Below are positions 1 through 8,146 of a stretch of 64,000 bases of DNA, piece after piece (the first letter of the stretch is position 1; each line of letters begins with the position of its first letter). Made by a program: the position numbers and the translations under genes. The DNA comes from Cupriavidus sp. MP-37 (lineage in GTDB: Bacteria > Pseudomonadota > Gammaproteobacteria > Burkholderiales > Burkholderiaceae), in assembly GCF_020618415.1 (NCBI RefSeq), contig NZ_CP085345.1, positions 2,108,001-2,172,000 of the forward strand, read 5' to 3'. Below the pieces are notes generated by a model. It worked only from the letters and a program-made list of their open reading frames with translations. It had not been told where the DNA came from and made no database searches.

Positions 1-1004
1 ATGAAGGCGGGATAGACCAGCGCCAGCATGGCCAGGCGCGACCACAGGATGGCAGGCTTGCGGCCGATGCGGTCCGACAGCCGGCCGGCTTGCGCGGACA
101 GTGCCACCTGCACCAGCGCGGCGACGCAGCCTGCGGCCATGCTGAGCCCGAGCGGAATTTTCAGCATCGTCACCGCGTAGCTGGTCATGTAGTGCAGCAC
201 GATATAGGTCGCCGAGGTGCCACCGATGGTCACCAGCACGCCGGCGACCACGACGCGGCCGTGGGCGCGGAAGATCTCGACCAGGCCGGCGCGTTCATGG
301 CCCGCCTTGCCGGCGGGCGGTGCCTCGGCGGTTTCCTCTAGGTGGCGGCGAATATAAAGGCCGAGTGGGATGACCAGGATGCCGATGGCGAACGGCACGC
401 GCCACCCCCAGCTTTGCAGGGCGTCGGGCGACAGCCCGTTGGTCAGCGACAGCCCGACCAGCGCGCCCAGCAGCACGCTGACGCCCTGGCTGAACAGCTG
501 CCAGCTGCCGTAATAGCCACGTGAATGGTCATCGGCGTACTCCATCAGCAGCGCCGTCGAGGCGCCGACTTCGCCGCCCAGTGCGAAGCCCTGCAGCAGC
601 CGCGCCAGCATGATCAGCAGCGGCGCCGCCATGCCGGCCTGTGCGTAGGTGGGCGACACCACGAACAGCAGCGAACCCAGCCCCATCAGCCACAGCGTTA
701 GCGCCATCGCCGGCTTGCGCCCGACACGGTCGGCATAGAGCCCGATCAGCAAGCCGCCGAGCGGGCGCGCGACAAAGCCCACGCCAAAGGTCGCCAGTGA
801 CAGCATCAATTGCCCAATGCCGCCGGAAACCGGAAAGAACAGCTTGCCGATCAGCACGGCAAAGAAGCTGTAGACCGTGAAATCGTAGAACTCGAGGCCA
901 TTGCCGATGGTAATGGCGGCAATCACGCGGCGACGGGGCGCTGCGCGCGTGACCGGCGCGGCGAAGGCGCCGTCCAGCGGCTGCGCGGGAAGAGGTGTCG
1001 ACAT
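1..1004 (-). CDS. MFS transporter, metabolite:H+ symporter (MHS) type, partial
   Basis: Partial gene: the window starts inside it, so about 334 N-terminal residues are visible and the C-terminus is missing. The ATG at 1004-1002 has a GGAG ribosome site just upstream. The translation shows a first membrane helix around IGNGLEFYDFTVYSFFAV, the loop motif RPLGGLLIGLYADRVGRKPA between helices 2 and 3, and a second copy of the loop (RLSDRIGRKPA) in the other half, as in sugar- and organic-acid-proton symporters of the inner membrane. It lies 60 bp downstream of the M20 amidohydrolase on the same strand, so the pair is probably one operon that imports and hydrolyses an N-acylated or amidated substrate. 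The substrate is not identifiable. Confidence 0.9.
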   Translation of the reverse strand, partial: MSTPLPAQPLDGAFAAPVTRAAPRRRVIAAITIGNGLEFYDFTVYSFFAVLIGKLFFPVSGGIGQLMLSLATFGVGFVARPLGGLLIGLYADRVGRKPAMALTLWLMGLGSLLFVVSPTYAQAGMAAPLLIMLARLLQGFALGGEVGASTALLMEYADDHSRGYYGSWQLFSQGVSVLLGALVGLSLTNGLSPDALQSWGWRVPFAIGILVIPLGLYIRRHLEETAEAPPAGKAGHERAGLVEIFRAHGRVVVAGVLVTIGGTSATYIVLHYMTSYAVTMLKIPLGLSMAAGCVAALVQVALSAQAGRLSDRIGRKPAILWSRLAMLALVYPAF

Positions 1005-1064
1005 GCTGTGTCTCCATAGGGTGTTGGCGCCGGCCTCCGGGCCGGTCTTGGTGGCTGGCGCTGG

Positions 1065-2234
1065 TCAGCCCAGGTAGCGCTCGACCAGCTTTACCCAGTA
1101 GGTGGCCGCGAGCGGCAGGCAGGCGTCGTTGAAGTCATAGCCCGGGTTGTGGACCATGCAGCCGCCCTCGCCGTCGCCGTTGCCGACGATCAGATAGCAG
1201 CCCGGGCACGCTTCCAGCATGAAAGAGAAGTCCTCGCTGCCAGTCAGCGGCACCATGTCTTCGATCAGGCCGTCCTCGCCGAGCCAGTCGCGTGCGACCT
1301 CGCGTGCCATCTCGGTGGTGGCCGGGTCGTTGACCAGCACGGGGTAGCGGCGCTCGTAGCGCACTTCGGCGGTGGCGCCGAAGCTCTCGGCCTGCGCATG
1401 GGCCAGCGCCGTGATGCGTGCCTGCAGCAGGTCGCGCACCTCGGCCGTCAGCGCGCGCACCGACAGGCGCAGCTCGGCGCTCTCCGGAATCACGTTGGGC
1501 GCCTTGCCGGCTTCGATCGAACCTACCGTGACGATCGCCATGTCGAGCGGATTCACGTTGCGCGCCACCACGGACTGCAAGGCCATCACCATCGATGCGC
1601 ACGCCACCACCGGATCGACCGCCCGGTGCGGCACCGCGCCATGGCCGCCGCGCCCGCTGACGCGGATCGTGACGGTATCGGACGACGCCATGAAGGGTCC
1701 GCCCAGGAAGCCGAACTTGCCGGTGGGATGGCCGGGCATGTTGTGCAGCGCGAAGACCGCATCGCACGGGAACAGGCGAAACAGGCCGTCACGGATCATT
1801 TCGCGGGCACCGCCCATGCCTTCCTCGGCCGGCTGGAAGATGACATGCAGCGTGCCGCGGAAGGGCCTGTGTTCGGCAAGGTAGCGGGCGGCGGCCAGCA
1901 GCGTGGCGGTATGGCCGTCATGGCCGCACGCATGCATCTTGCCGTCGAGCTTGCTGGCATACGGCAGGCCCGTGGTTTCCTGGATCGGCAAGGCATCCAT
2001 GTCGGCGCGCAAGCCGATGGCGCGGCCTTCGCCATGACGCAGCGTGCCGACTACGCCTGTGCCCCCCAGGCCGCGATGCACGGCATAGCCCCAGGCCTGC
2101 AGGCATTCCGCCACGAGGTCGCTGGTGGCGAATTCCTCGAAGCCGAGTTCGGGATGGGCGTGGATGCGGCGGCGCAGTTCCACCATCTCGGCTTCGATGT
2201 CGCGGATGCCGGGCAGGACGGGATCGGGATGCAA
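1065..2234 (-). CDS. M20 family amidohydrolase (hippurate hydrolase-like)
   Basis: 389 residues, the usual length for M20D amidohydrolases of the hippuricase/IAA-amino-acid hydrolase group, which cleave N-acyl amino acids in the cytoplasm using two metal ions. Visible motifs are RRRIHAHPELGFEE near the N-terminus, the metal site HACGHDGH near residue 105, FQPAEEGMGGA near 135 and the late SEDFSF motif near 345. The start at 2234 gives the normal MHPDP...IEAEMVELRRRIH beginning. It is transcribed away from the LysR gene at 2360, with a perfect dyad between them, and is followed by an MFS importer. Regulation by that LysR protein is inferred from the arrangement. The true acyl-amino-acid substrate is unknown. 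Confidence 0.93.
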   Translation of the reverse strand: MHPDPVLPGIRDIEAEMVELRRRIHAHPELGFEEFATSDLVAECLQAWGYAVHRGLGGTGVVGTLRHGEGRAIGLRADMDALPIQETTGLPYASKLDGKMHACGHDGHTATLLAAARYLAEHRPFRGTLHVIFQPAEEGMGGAREMIRDGLFRLFPCDAVFALHNMPGHPTGKFGFLGGPFMASSDTVTIRVSGRGGHGAVPHRAVDPVVACASMVMALQSVVARNVNPLDMAIVTVGSIEAGKAPNVIPESAELRLSVRALTAEVRDLLQARITALAHAQAESFGATAEVRYERRYPVLVNDPATTEMAREVARDWLGEDGLIEDMVPLTGSEDFSFMLEACPGCYLIVGNGDGEGGCMVHNPGYDFNDACLPLAATYWVKLVERYLG

Positions 2235-2323
2235 TGGAGTCTCCGGGGAGGCGTTGGCGGGGAATGGTGTGGACCGATCTTATGCAGCGCCCGCATGTGC
2301 CGCCAGCCGCAATACTGTTATCC

Positions 2324-2342
2324 TGACAACCGTTGGTTGTCA
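2324..2342. promoter_or_regulatory. Perfect 8-3-8 inverted repeat, candidate LysR operator
   Basis: TGACAACCGTTGGTTGTCA is a perfect dyad: arms TGACAACC and GGTTGTCA around GTT. It sits 18 bp before the LysR start and 90 bp before the divergent M20 start, and fits the T-N11-A rule for LysR-type sites. The position suggests autoregulation and control of the divergent operon. Confidence 0.6.
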
Positions 2343-2359
2343 CCCCTTTCCGCGCCGCC

Positions 2360-3319
2360 ATGCCGATGAAACTGCACCAGATCCAGGCCCTTGTCGCGGT
2401 GGCCGATGCCGGCAGCATCCGCGCCGCTGCGCGGCTGATGGGGCTGTCACAGGCGGCATTGACCAAGGCGCTGCGCGAGCTGGAAGCCGAAGCGGGCCTG
2501 CCGTTGCTGTCGCGCACCGCCAGCGGCGTGGCGCTGACCGAAGCGGGGCAGCGCATGCTGGGCCATGCCAGGCTGGTGGTCGGGCAACTCGCCCGCGCCA
2601 GTGAAGAACTGGCTACGCTGCGGGGCGAAGGCGTGGGCCGGGTAAGCCTGAGCGTCACGCCGTGGGTCATGCTGACGTTCCTGCCGCGCGTGCTGCTGCG
2701 CTTTCGCGAGCGCATGCCCGGCGTGCAGGTGGAGATCTTTGAAGGTTTGACCGCTGTGGCCTTGCCGCGCCTGCGCGAAGGCACCCTGGACTTCGCGGTG
2801 GGGCCCTTCACGGCGGCGATGTCCACGCAGGAATTCGAATGCGAGCCGTTGCTTGCCTATCGCTCGGGCGTCATCGCGCGGCGCGGACATCCCTGCGCGC
2901 AGGCGCGCTCGCTGCACGAGTTGCTGGAACAGGACTGGGTCGTGAACTACACCGCGGCCAGCTACGACCCCTTCATGCGCAACCTGTTCTGGCAGCATGA
3001 GGCGCGCATCGACCCGGCACGCCTGCATTGCGCGCACTCGACCGCATTGCTGCTCGAGTTGGTCCGCCATGCCGGCATGATCAGCTATTGCCCGCTGCCG
3101 CTGCTGTTGGCCGAGCCGATGCGGGGCTGGGTCCAGGCGCTGTCACTAGCCGAGCAGTTCGAGACCAGCCGGCTTGGCATCATTACGCGCCATAACGCCG
3201 TGCGCAGCCCCGCGGCGCAATGCTTTACCGACTGCCTGCTCGACGAAATCCGGCGCCGCGCGCGTTCGGCGGCGCAGAGGGACATCGAATTGTTCGACGC
3301 GCTGGAAGTCCTGTACTGA
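2360..3319 (+). CDS. LysR family transcriptional regulator
   Basis: About 319 residues. The N-terminal winged helix-turn-helix is clear (LHQIQALVAVADAGSIRAAA, then LSQAALTKALRELEAEAGLP), followed by the dimerisation helix and a periplasmic-binding-protein-like effector domain starting near residue 95. The start could be 2360 (MPMKLHQ) or 2366 (MKLHQ). Neither has a strong ribosome site and the longer one is given. It is divergent from the M20 amidohydrolase-MFS operon, with an inverted repeat in the shared 125-bp intergenic region, so it most likely controls that operon. The ligand is unknown. Confidence 0.92.
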   Translation: MPMKLHQIQALVAVADAGSIRAAARLMGLSQAALTKALRELEAEAGLPLLSRTASGVALTEAGQRMLGHARLVVGQLARASEELATLRGEGVGRVSLSVTPWVMLTFLPRVLLRFRERMPGVQVEIFEGLTAVALPRLREGTLDFAVGPFTAAMSTQEFECEPLLAYRSGVIARRGHPCAQARSLHELLEQDWVVNYTAASYDPFMRNLFWQHEARIDPARLHCAHSTALLLELVRHAGMISYCPLPLLLAEPMRGWVQALSLAEQFETSRLGIITRHNAVRSPAAQCFTDCLLDEIRRRARSAAQRDIELFDALEVLY

Positions 3320-3377
3320 GCTTCAGGGCCGTCCCGGAATCGGGCCTCGGACCCTGTTGCCAGTGCCAGGCGGGCGC

Positions 3378-3998
3378 TCAGGCCGCTTGCTTCAGCGCCG
3401 CCAGCGCCTGCCGGCCCGCCACCAGCTGCTGCGCCACTTCGGCCACGCGCGCGCCCAGGTGTTCGGCGGTACGCAGGTCGGCCGGCGGCGGCGCGACTTC
3501 GGCGCTGACATCCGCATCCGACTGCGCGGCCGCGCCGAGGAAGAACCCGTGGCGGTTCAGCGAATCCTCGGTCGACTTCGAGTTGTTGTGGCCCGGCGGC
3601 AGGCCCAAGTTGACCCAGTGCATGCCGTGCTGCGCCGCGAAGATGGCGATCTGCTGCAGCGTGGCCAGCTTGTCGCCCGAGCGCGAGGCCGCGTTGGTAA
3701 AGCCGGCGGCGACCTTGTTGGCCCACTTGCCGCCCTTGGCGAACACGTTGCGCGAGGTCGCGTCCATAAAGCCCTTGAACTGGGCCGAGGCGCTGCCCAT
3801 GTAGGTCGGCGCGCCGAAGATGATGGCATCGACCTGCTCCAGGGTATCCCAGTGCTGGTCGATGTCTTCGACCGGGATCAGCAGGCTTTCGGCGCCCGCC
3901 ACACTGCCGGCGCCGCGCGCCACGGCCTGCGCCTGCCTGGCGGTGTGGCCGTAGCCGCTGTGGTAGACGATGGCAACGCGGGTGGAGGCGGTGGTCAT
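3378..3998 (-). CDS. Flavodoxin-family NAD(P)H:quinone oxidoreductase-like protein
   Basis: 206 residues with a flavodoxin fold. The FMN phosphate loop appears as VAIVYHSGYGHTARQA at residues 8-23, the isoalloxazine-contacting loop as FGAPTYMGSASAQFK near 80-95, and a third FMN-contact segment GFTNAASRSGDK near 115. This is the WrbA/NQO-like group, cytosolic flavoproteins that reduce quinones with two electrons. The start at 3998 has AAGGATCC upstream. It converges with the LysR gene (59 bp gap) and is divergent from the TonB-dependent receptor. Its role in this context is not obvious. Confidence 0.88.
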   Translation of the reverse strand: MTTASTRVAIVYHSGYGHTARQAQAVARGAGSVAGAESLLIPVEDIDQHWDTLEQVDAIIFGAPTYMGSASAQFKGFMDATSRNVFAKGGKWANKVAAGFTNAASRSGDKLATLQQIAIFAAQHGMHWVNLGLPPGHNNSKSTEDSLNRHGFFLGAAAQSDADVSAEVAPPPADLRTAEHLGARVAEVAQQLVAGRQALAALKQAA

Positions 3999-4301
3999 GA
4001 TGTCGGATCCTTATTGATTGCGAAAATCTGAATATCCTTATGCTGCATCGCTTATATGGAGGATGGCGGGCTGCAGCGGCTGGTGAAGGAAGTGTAGGGC
4101 GGCGAGCCGGCGCTGACCGGCGCGATTCTGCAATCAGTTGTTGAAATTTTCTGAATATGCAGTCGTGGGGTGGTCCGCCGTTCCCCTCCACGGGTTTTCC
4201 CGGCGGCGCGTAGCCAGCATGGCGCGGCCGGGATAAAGTTGCGCCATATCCCCTCACGCCCGGCGCTGCCCGATTCCGCGCCCCAACCGCTTCCGATTCC
4301 C
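3999..4301. other. Intergenic region between flavodoxin and TonB receptor genes
   Basis: 303 bp between divergent genes. It is AT-richer than its surroundings near 4015-4055 and 4137-4160. The 9-mer TCTGAATAT occurs twice, at 4027-4035 and 4150-4158, possibly marking two promoter or regulator sites. No cobalamin riboswitch core or Fur box was recognised. Confidence 0.4.
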
Positions 4302-6491
4302 ATGAACCCCGGCGGCAGGCAGGTCCTGGCAATGCGGCAGCAGCGCCGCGCTCTCTCCCGTTTCCCGGCTGTCTCCACGCTGGCCCGCGCGGCGCTGCTG
4401 CTGGCCAGCGCTGCTGCGCGGGCGGCGGATGCGCCAGACGCGGCCGTTGCCGCGGCCACCGGCGAGACCCTGCCCGACGTGGTCGTCAGCGCCACGCGCA
4501 GCGAGCAGCGCCGCTTCGACGCGCCCGCCGCGATCGACAGCGTGCCGGTCGACCCGCTGCGCAGCGCCACGCCGCTGGTGAATATGTCGGAGGTACTGGC
4601 CGGCGTGCCCGGCGTGGCGGTGCGCGACCGGCAAAACTATGCGCAGGATCTGCAGCTGGCGGTGCGCGGCTTCGGCACGCGCTCGACCTTCGGTGTGCGT
4701 GGCGTGCGCCTCTATGTCGACGGCATTCCCGCCACCATGCCGGACGGGCAGGGACAGGCATCGACGGCCGACCTGGCCAATGCCAGCCGGGTCGAGGTGC
4801 TGCGCGGCCCGTTCGCGCAGCTGTATGGCAATGCCTCGGGCGGGGTGGTGCAGGTGTTCACGCCGGATCCGCCCACTGACGGATTCACCGGGCGCGTCTC
4901 GACCGGCTTCGGCGCCGACGGCCAGTGGCAGGCGGGCGTGGCGCTGGCCGGCGGCAATGACCGGCTCGGCGGCTCGCTCGATGCGTGGACCTACCAGACC
5001 GACGGCTATCGCGAGCACAGCGCGGCGCGCCGCTACCAGCTCAATGCCAAAGTGGTGGCGCAGCCGGCCAGCGGCACGCGCGTGACCGGGCAGTTCAACT
5101 ACTTCAACCAGCCGCTGGCCCAGGACCCGCTCGGCCTGACCCGCGCGCAGGCCGATGCCGATCCGCGCCAGGCGGTGGCCGCGGCGACGCAGTTCGATAC
5201 CGGCAAGACCGTCGAGCAGGCCCAGGCCGGGGTGGTGGTGGACCACCAGCTCAGCGACAGCGACAGCCTGTCGGCACGCCTGTACGGCGGCACGCGCAAC
5301 CTGTACCAGCGGCTGGGCTTCAGCGGCGCCGCGCCGGCGTCGTCCGGCGGCATCGTCGACCTCGACCGCACCTTCGGCGGTGCCGCGCTGTCCTGGAGCC
5401 GGCGCACCACCACCGCCGCGGGTCTGCCCTTGCTGTGGAGCGCCGGGGTCGAAGCCAACGGCATGCGCGACGGCCGCAACGGCTACGTCAACCAGAACGG
5501 CTCGCAGGGTGCGCTACGCCGCGACGAAACCAATACCGCGACCGATCTCGGCGCCTTCGCCCAGTTCGACTGGAGCTTCCATCCGGCCTGGCAACTGGTG
5601 GGCGGGGCGCGCGCCAGCCGGGTGCGGCTGGGCATCGACGATCATTTCATCAATGCGGCCAGCCCCGACGATAGTGGCCTCGCCAGCTACAGCAATGTCA
5701 GTCCGGTGCTCGGCTTGGTCTGGCATGCGCTGGATTCCCTCAACGTTTACGCCAACCTCGGCCGCGGCTTCGAGACCCCGACGCTGACCGAGGTGGCCTA
5801 CGGCCCCGGCGGCGCCGGCAGCAACCTGGGCCTGCAGGCCTCGACCAGCCGGCAGGGCGAGATCGGCATCAAGTGGCAGGCGGCGGGGCAGCGGCTGGAA
5901 GCGGCGCTGTTCGATGCCGACAGCCATGACGAGGTGGTGCCGCAATCGAACAATGCCGGACGCACCGTCTACCAGAACGTCGGCGGCGTGCGCCGGCGCG
6001 GCCTGGAACTGGGCTGGCGCGGCGGCTTTCTCGGCGAGCTCGGCACGCCGGGGCAGGGCGGCGGCAGCGGGATCGAGGCGGGGCTGGCCTATACCTGGCT
6101 GGATGCGTACTTCGGCGATGGCTTCATCAATGCGCAGGGGCAGGCGGTGGCGGCCGGCAACCGCCTGCCCGGCACCGCGCGCCACAGCCTGGCCGCCGAC
6201 GTGTCGTGGCGACCCGTCGCGCCGCTGACGCTGGGGGCCGAGCTGCGCGTCGACAGCCGCGTCTATGCCGACGACCTCAACACCCAGGCGGCGCCGGGCT
6301 ATGCCGTGATCAACCTGCGCGCCGGCTACGCGTTCCGCATCGGCCCGACCCGCCTTTACCTGTTCGGGCGCATCGACAACCTGGCCGACCGGCGCTACAT
6401 CGGCTCGGTGATCGTCAACGAGGCCAACGGGCGCTACTTCGAGCCGGCACCGGGCCGGCGCTTCTTCATCGGGCTGCGCGCCGCGCTGTAA
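4302..6491 (+). CDS. TonB-dependent outer-membrane receptor
   Basis: About 729 residues. A signal peptide is visible (ARAALLLASAAARAADA), followed by the TonB-box-like region TLPDVVVSATRSEQ, the plug domain (MSEVLAGVPGVAVRDRQNYA, AVRGFGTRSTFGVRG, VEVLRGPFAQLYGNASGG) and a 22-strand barrel ending in the typical RRFFIGLRAAL. It imports a large ligand, such as a ferric siderophore, vitamin or metallophore, across the outer membrane using TonB energy. Two starts are possible: 4302 (MNPGG), given here, and 4332 (MRQQRR), which has the GGCAGG-rich stretch upstream. The next gene is an MdtD-like exporter 101 bp away, so a link to siderophore export is possible but unproven. Confidence 0.93.
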   Translation: MNPGGRQVLAMRQQRRALSRFPAVSTLARAALLLASAAARAADAPDAAVAAATGETLPDVVVSATRSEQRRFDAPAAIDSVPVDPLRSATPLVNMSEVLAGVPGVAVRDRQNYAQDLQLAVRGFGTRSTFGVRGVRLYVDGIPATMPDGQGQASTADLANASRVEVLRGPFAQLYGNASGGVVQVFTPDPPTDGFTGRVSTGFGADGQWQAGVALAGGNDRLGGSLDAWTYQTDGYREHSAARRYQLNAKVVAQPASGTRVTGQFNYFNQPLAQDPLGLTRAQADADPRQAVAAATQFDTGKTVEQAQAGVVVDHQLSDSDSLSARLYGGTRNLYQRLGFSGAAPASSGGIVDLDRTFGGAALSWSRRTTTAAGLPLLWSAGVEANGMRDGRNGYVNQNGSQGALRRDETNTATDLGAFAQFDWSFHPAWQLVGGARASRVRLGIDDHFINAASPDDSGLASYSNVSPVLGLVWHALDSLNVYANLGRGFETPTLTEVAYGPGGAGSNLGLQASTSRQGEIGIKWQAAGQRLEAALFDADSHDEVVPQSNNAGRTVYQNVGGVRRRGLELGWRGGFLGELGTPGQGGGSGIEAGLAYTWLDAYFGDGFINAQGQAVAAGNRLPGTARHSLAADVSWRPVAPLTLGAELRVDSRVYADDLNTQAAPGYAVINLRAGYAFRIGPTRLYLFGRIDNLADRRYIGSVIVNEANGRYFEPAPGRRFFIGLRAAL

Positions 6492-6592
6492 GCCGCACGC
6501 CGATTGCCTCGGCCGTCGTTGCCCTTTAAGGTGTTGGCTTTGGCCGGCGCGCACCGGGTCACCGCGGCGCTGGCCGGACCCGGAGCCGCACC

Positions 6593-8017
6593 ATGACCTC
6601 GCCCGCACCCGACGACCGCACCCGCCGCATCATGCTGTGGGTGGTGGCAGTCGGCTTCTTCATGCAGACGCTGGACTCGACCATCGTCAACACCGCGCTG
6701 CCGTCGATGGCGCATAGCCTGGGCGAGAGCCCGCTGCGGATGCAGTCGGTGGTGATCGCCTACTCGCTGACGATGGCGGTGATCATCCCGGCCTCGGGCT
6801 GGCTGGCCGACCGCTTCGGCACCCGCACCATCTTCCAGACCGCGATCGCGCTGTTCGTGGCCGGCTCGCTGCTGTGCGCCTACGCGCCGACGCTGAACTT
6901 CCTGATCGGCGCGCGCGTGGTGCAGGGCGTGGGCGGCGCGATGCTGCTGCCGGTGGGGCGGCTCTCGGTGCTGCGCACCTTCCCGCGCGAGCAGTACCTG
7001 CAGGCGCTGAGCTTCGTCGCCATTCCCGGCATGATCGGCCCGCTGATCGGCCCCACGCTGGGCGGCTGGCTGACCCAGGCGCTGTCGTGGCACTGGATCT
7101 TCCTGATCAACGTGCCGGTCGGCGTGCTGGGCGCGCTCGCCACGGTGCGCTACATGCCGAATGCGCGGCTGGCCGGCGTCGGCCGCTTCGATCTCGCGGG
7201 CTACCTGCTGCTGGCCACCGCCATGCTGGCGCTGTCGTTTTCGCTCGACGGGCTCGCCGGGCTGGGCTTCCAGCACGCCACCGTGCTGATGCTGCTGATC
7301 GGCAGCATGGCCGCGCTGACCGCCTACGGGCTGCACGCCAACCGGCGCAAGCAGCCGCTGTTCCCATTGCGGCTGTTCCGCATCCACAGCTTCAGCGTCG
7401 GGCTGCTGGGCAACCTGTTCGCGCGCATCGGCAACGGCTCGATGCCGTTCCTGATCCCGCTGACGCTGCAGGTCAGCCTGGGCTATGCGCCGCTGGACGC
7501 CGGCCTGATGATGCTGCCGGTCACGGCGGCCGGCATGGCGTCGAAGCGGCTCGCCACGCGGCTGATCCAGCGCCATGGCTACCGGCGCGTGCTGGTGTCG
7601 AACACCTTCGTGGTCGGCGTGGTGATGGCGGCCTTTGCGCTGATCACGCCGCAGCTGCCGCTGTGGCTGCTGGTGCCGCTGCTAGCCGTGTTCGGCATGG
7701 TCAATTCGATCCAGTTCACGGCGATGAACACGGTCACGCTGAAGGACCTCAGCGGCGCCGGTGCCAGCAGCGGCAACAGCATGCTGTCGATGGTGCAGAT
7801 GCTGTCGATGAGCCTGGCCGTGACCGCGGCAGGGGCGTTGCTGGCAACCTTCCAGCACCGCTTTGGCGGGGATCCCGCCGCGGTGCTGCCCGCCTTCCAT
7901 GCCACCTTTGTCTGCATGGGGCTGATCACCTGCGCGTCGGCGTGGATCTTCATGCAGCTGGGCGTGCGCGAAGCCGCGCCGGCGATCCCGGTGCAGCATG
8001 GCGAGAAGGAGGTGTAG
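6593..8017 (+). CDS. mdtD: MFS drug exporter, DHA2 family, MdtD-like
   Basis: 474 residues, close to the length of E. coli MdtD, with a very similar start: GFFMQTLDSTIVNTALPSMA, then LGESPLRMQSVVIAYSLTMA and ASGWLADRFGTRTIF. The motif C sequence GPLIGPTLGGWL, typical of antiporter-type MFS exporters, is present, and the C-terminal half keeps LKDLSGAGASSGNSMLSM. It is an inner-membrane proton-driven exporter. It follows a TonB-dependent receptor on the same strand with a 101-bp gap, and precedes a trehalase. MdtD homologues also export citrate-type iron chelators in enterobacteria, so an iron link is possible, but only the family is certain. Confidence 0.9.
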   Translation: MTSPAPDDRTRRIMLWVVAVGFFMQTLDSTIVNTALPSMAHSLGESPLRMQSVVIAYSLTMAVIIPASGWLADRFGTRTIFQTAIALFVAGSLLCAYAPTLNFLIGARVVQGVGGAMLLPVGRLSVLRTFPREQYLQALSFVAIPGMIGPLIGPTLGGWLTQALSWHWIFLINVPVGVLGALATVRYMPNARLAGVGRFDLAGYLLLATAMLALSFSLDGLAGLGFQHATVLMLLIGSMAALTAYGLHANRRKQPLFPLRLFRIHSFSVGLLGNLFARIGNGSMPFLIPLTLQVSLGYAPLDAGLMMLPVTAAGMASKRLATRLIQRHGYRRVLVSNTFVVGVVMAAFALITPQLPLWLLVPLLAVFGMVNSIQFTAMNTVTLKDLSGAGASSGNSMLSMVQMLSMSLAVTAAGALLATFQHRFGGDPAAVLPAFHATFVCMGLITCASAWIFMQLGVREAAPAIPVQHGEKEV

Positions 8018-8146
8018 CGCGCCGACCGTATCGCCCTGGCGTGGCACATGCAGCGCTTTGCGCCGCGGCGGCGAACTTACCATGCGCTTTGCGGCTCCTA
8101 TTTCTATCCCGTTGGAGCCGGCCGATGCCGGTACAAGGAGGCGCGC

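Noticed and set aside
3999-4301. Cobalamin riboswitch before the TonB-dependent receptor
   Set aside because: No B12-box or conserved core could be found in the leader.
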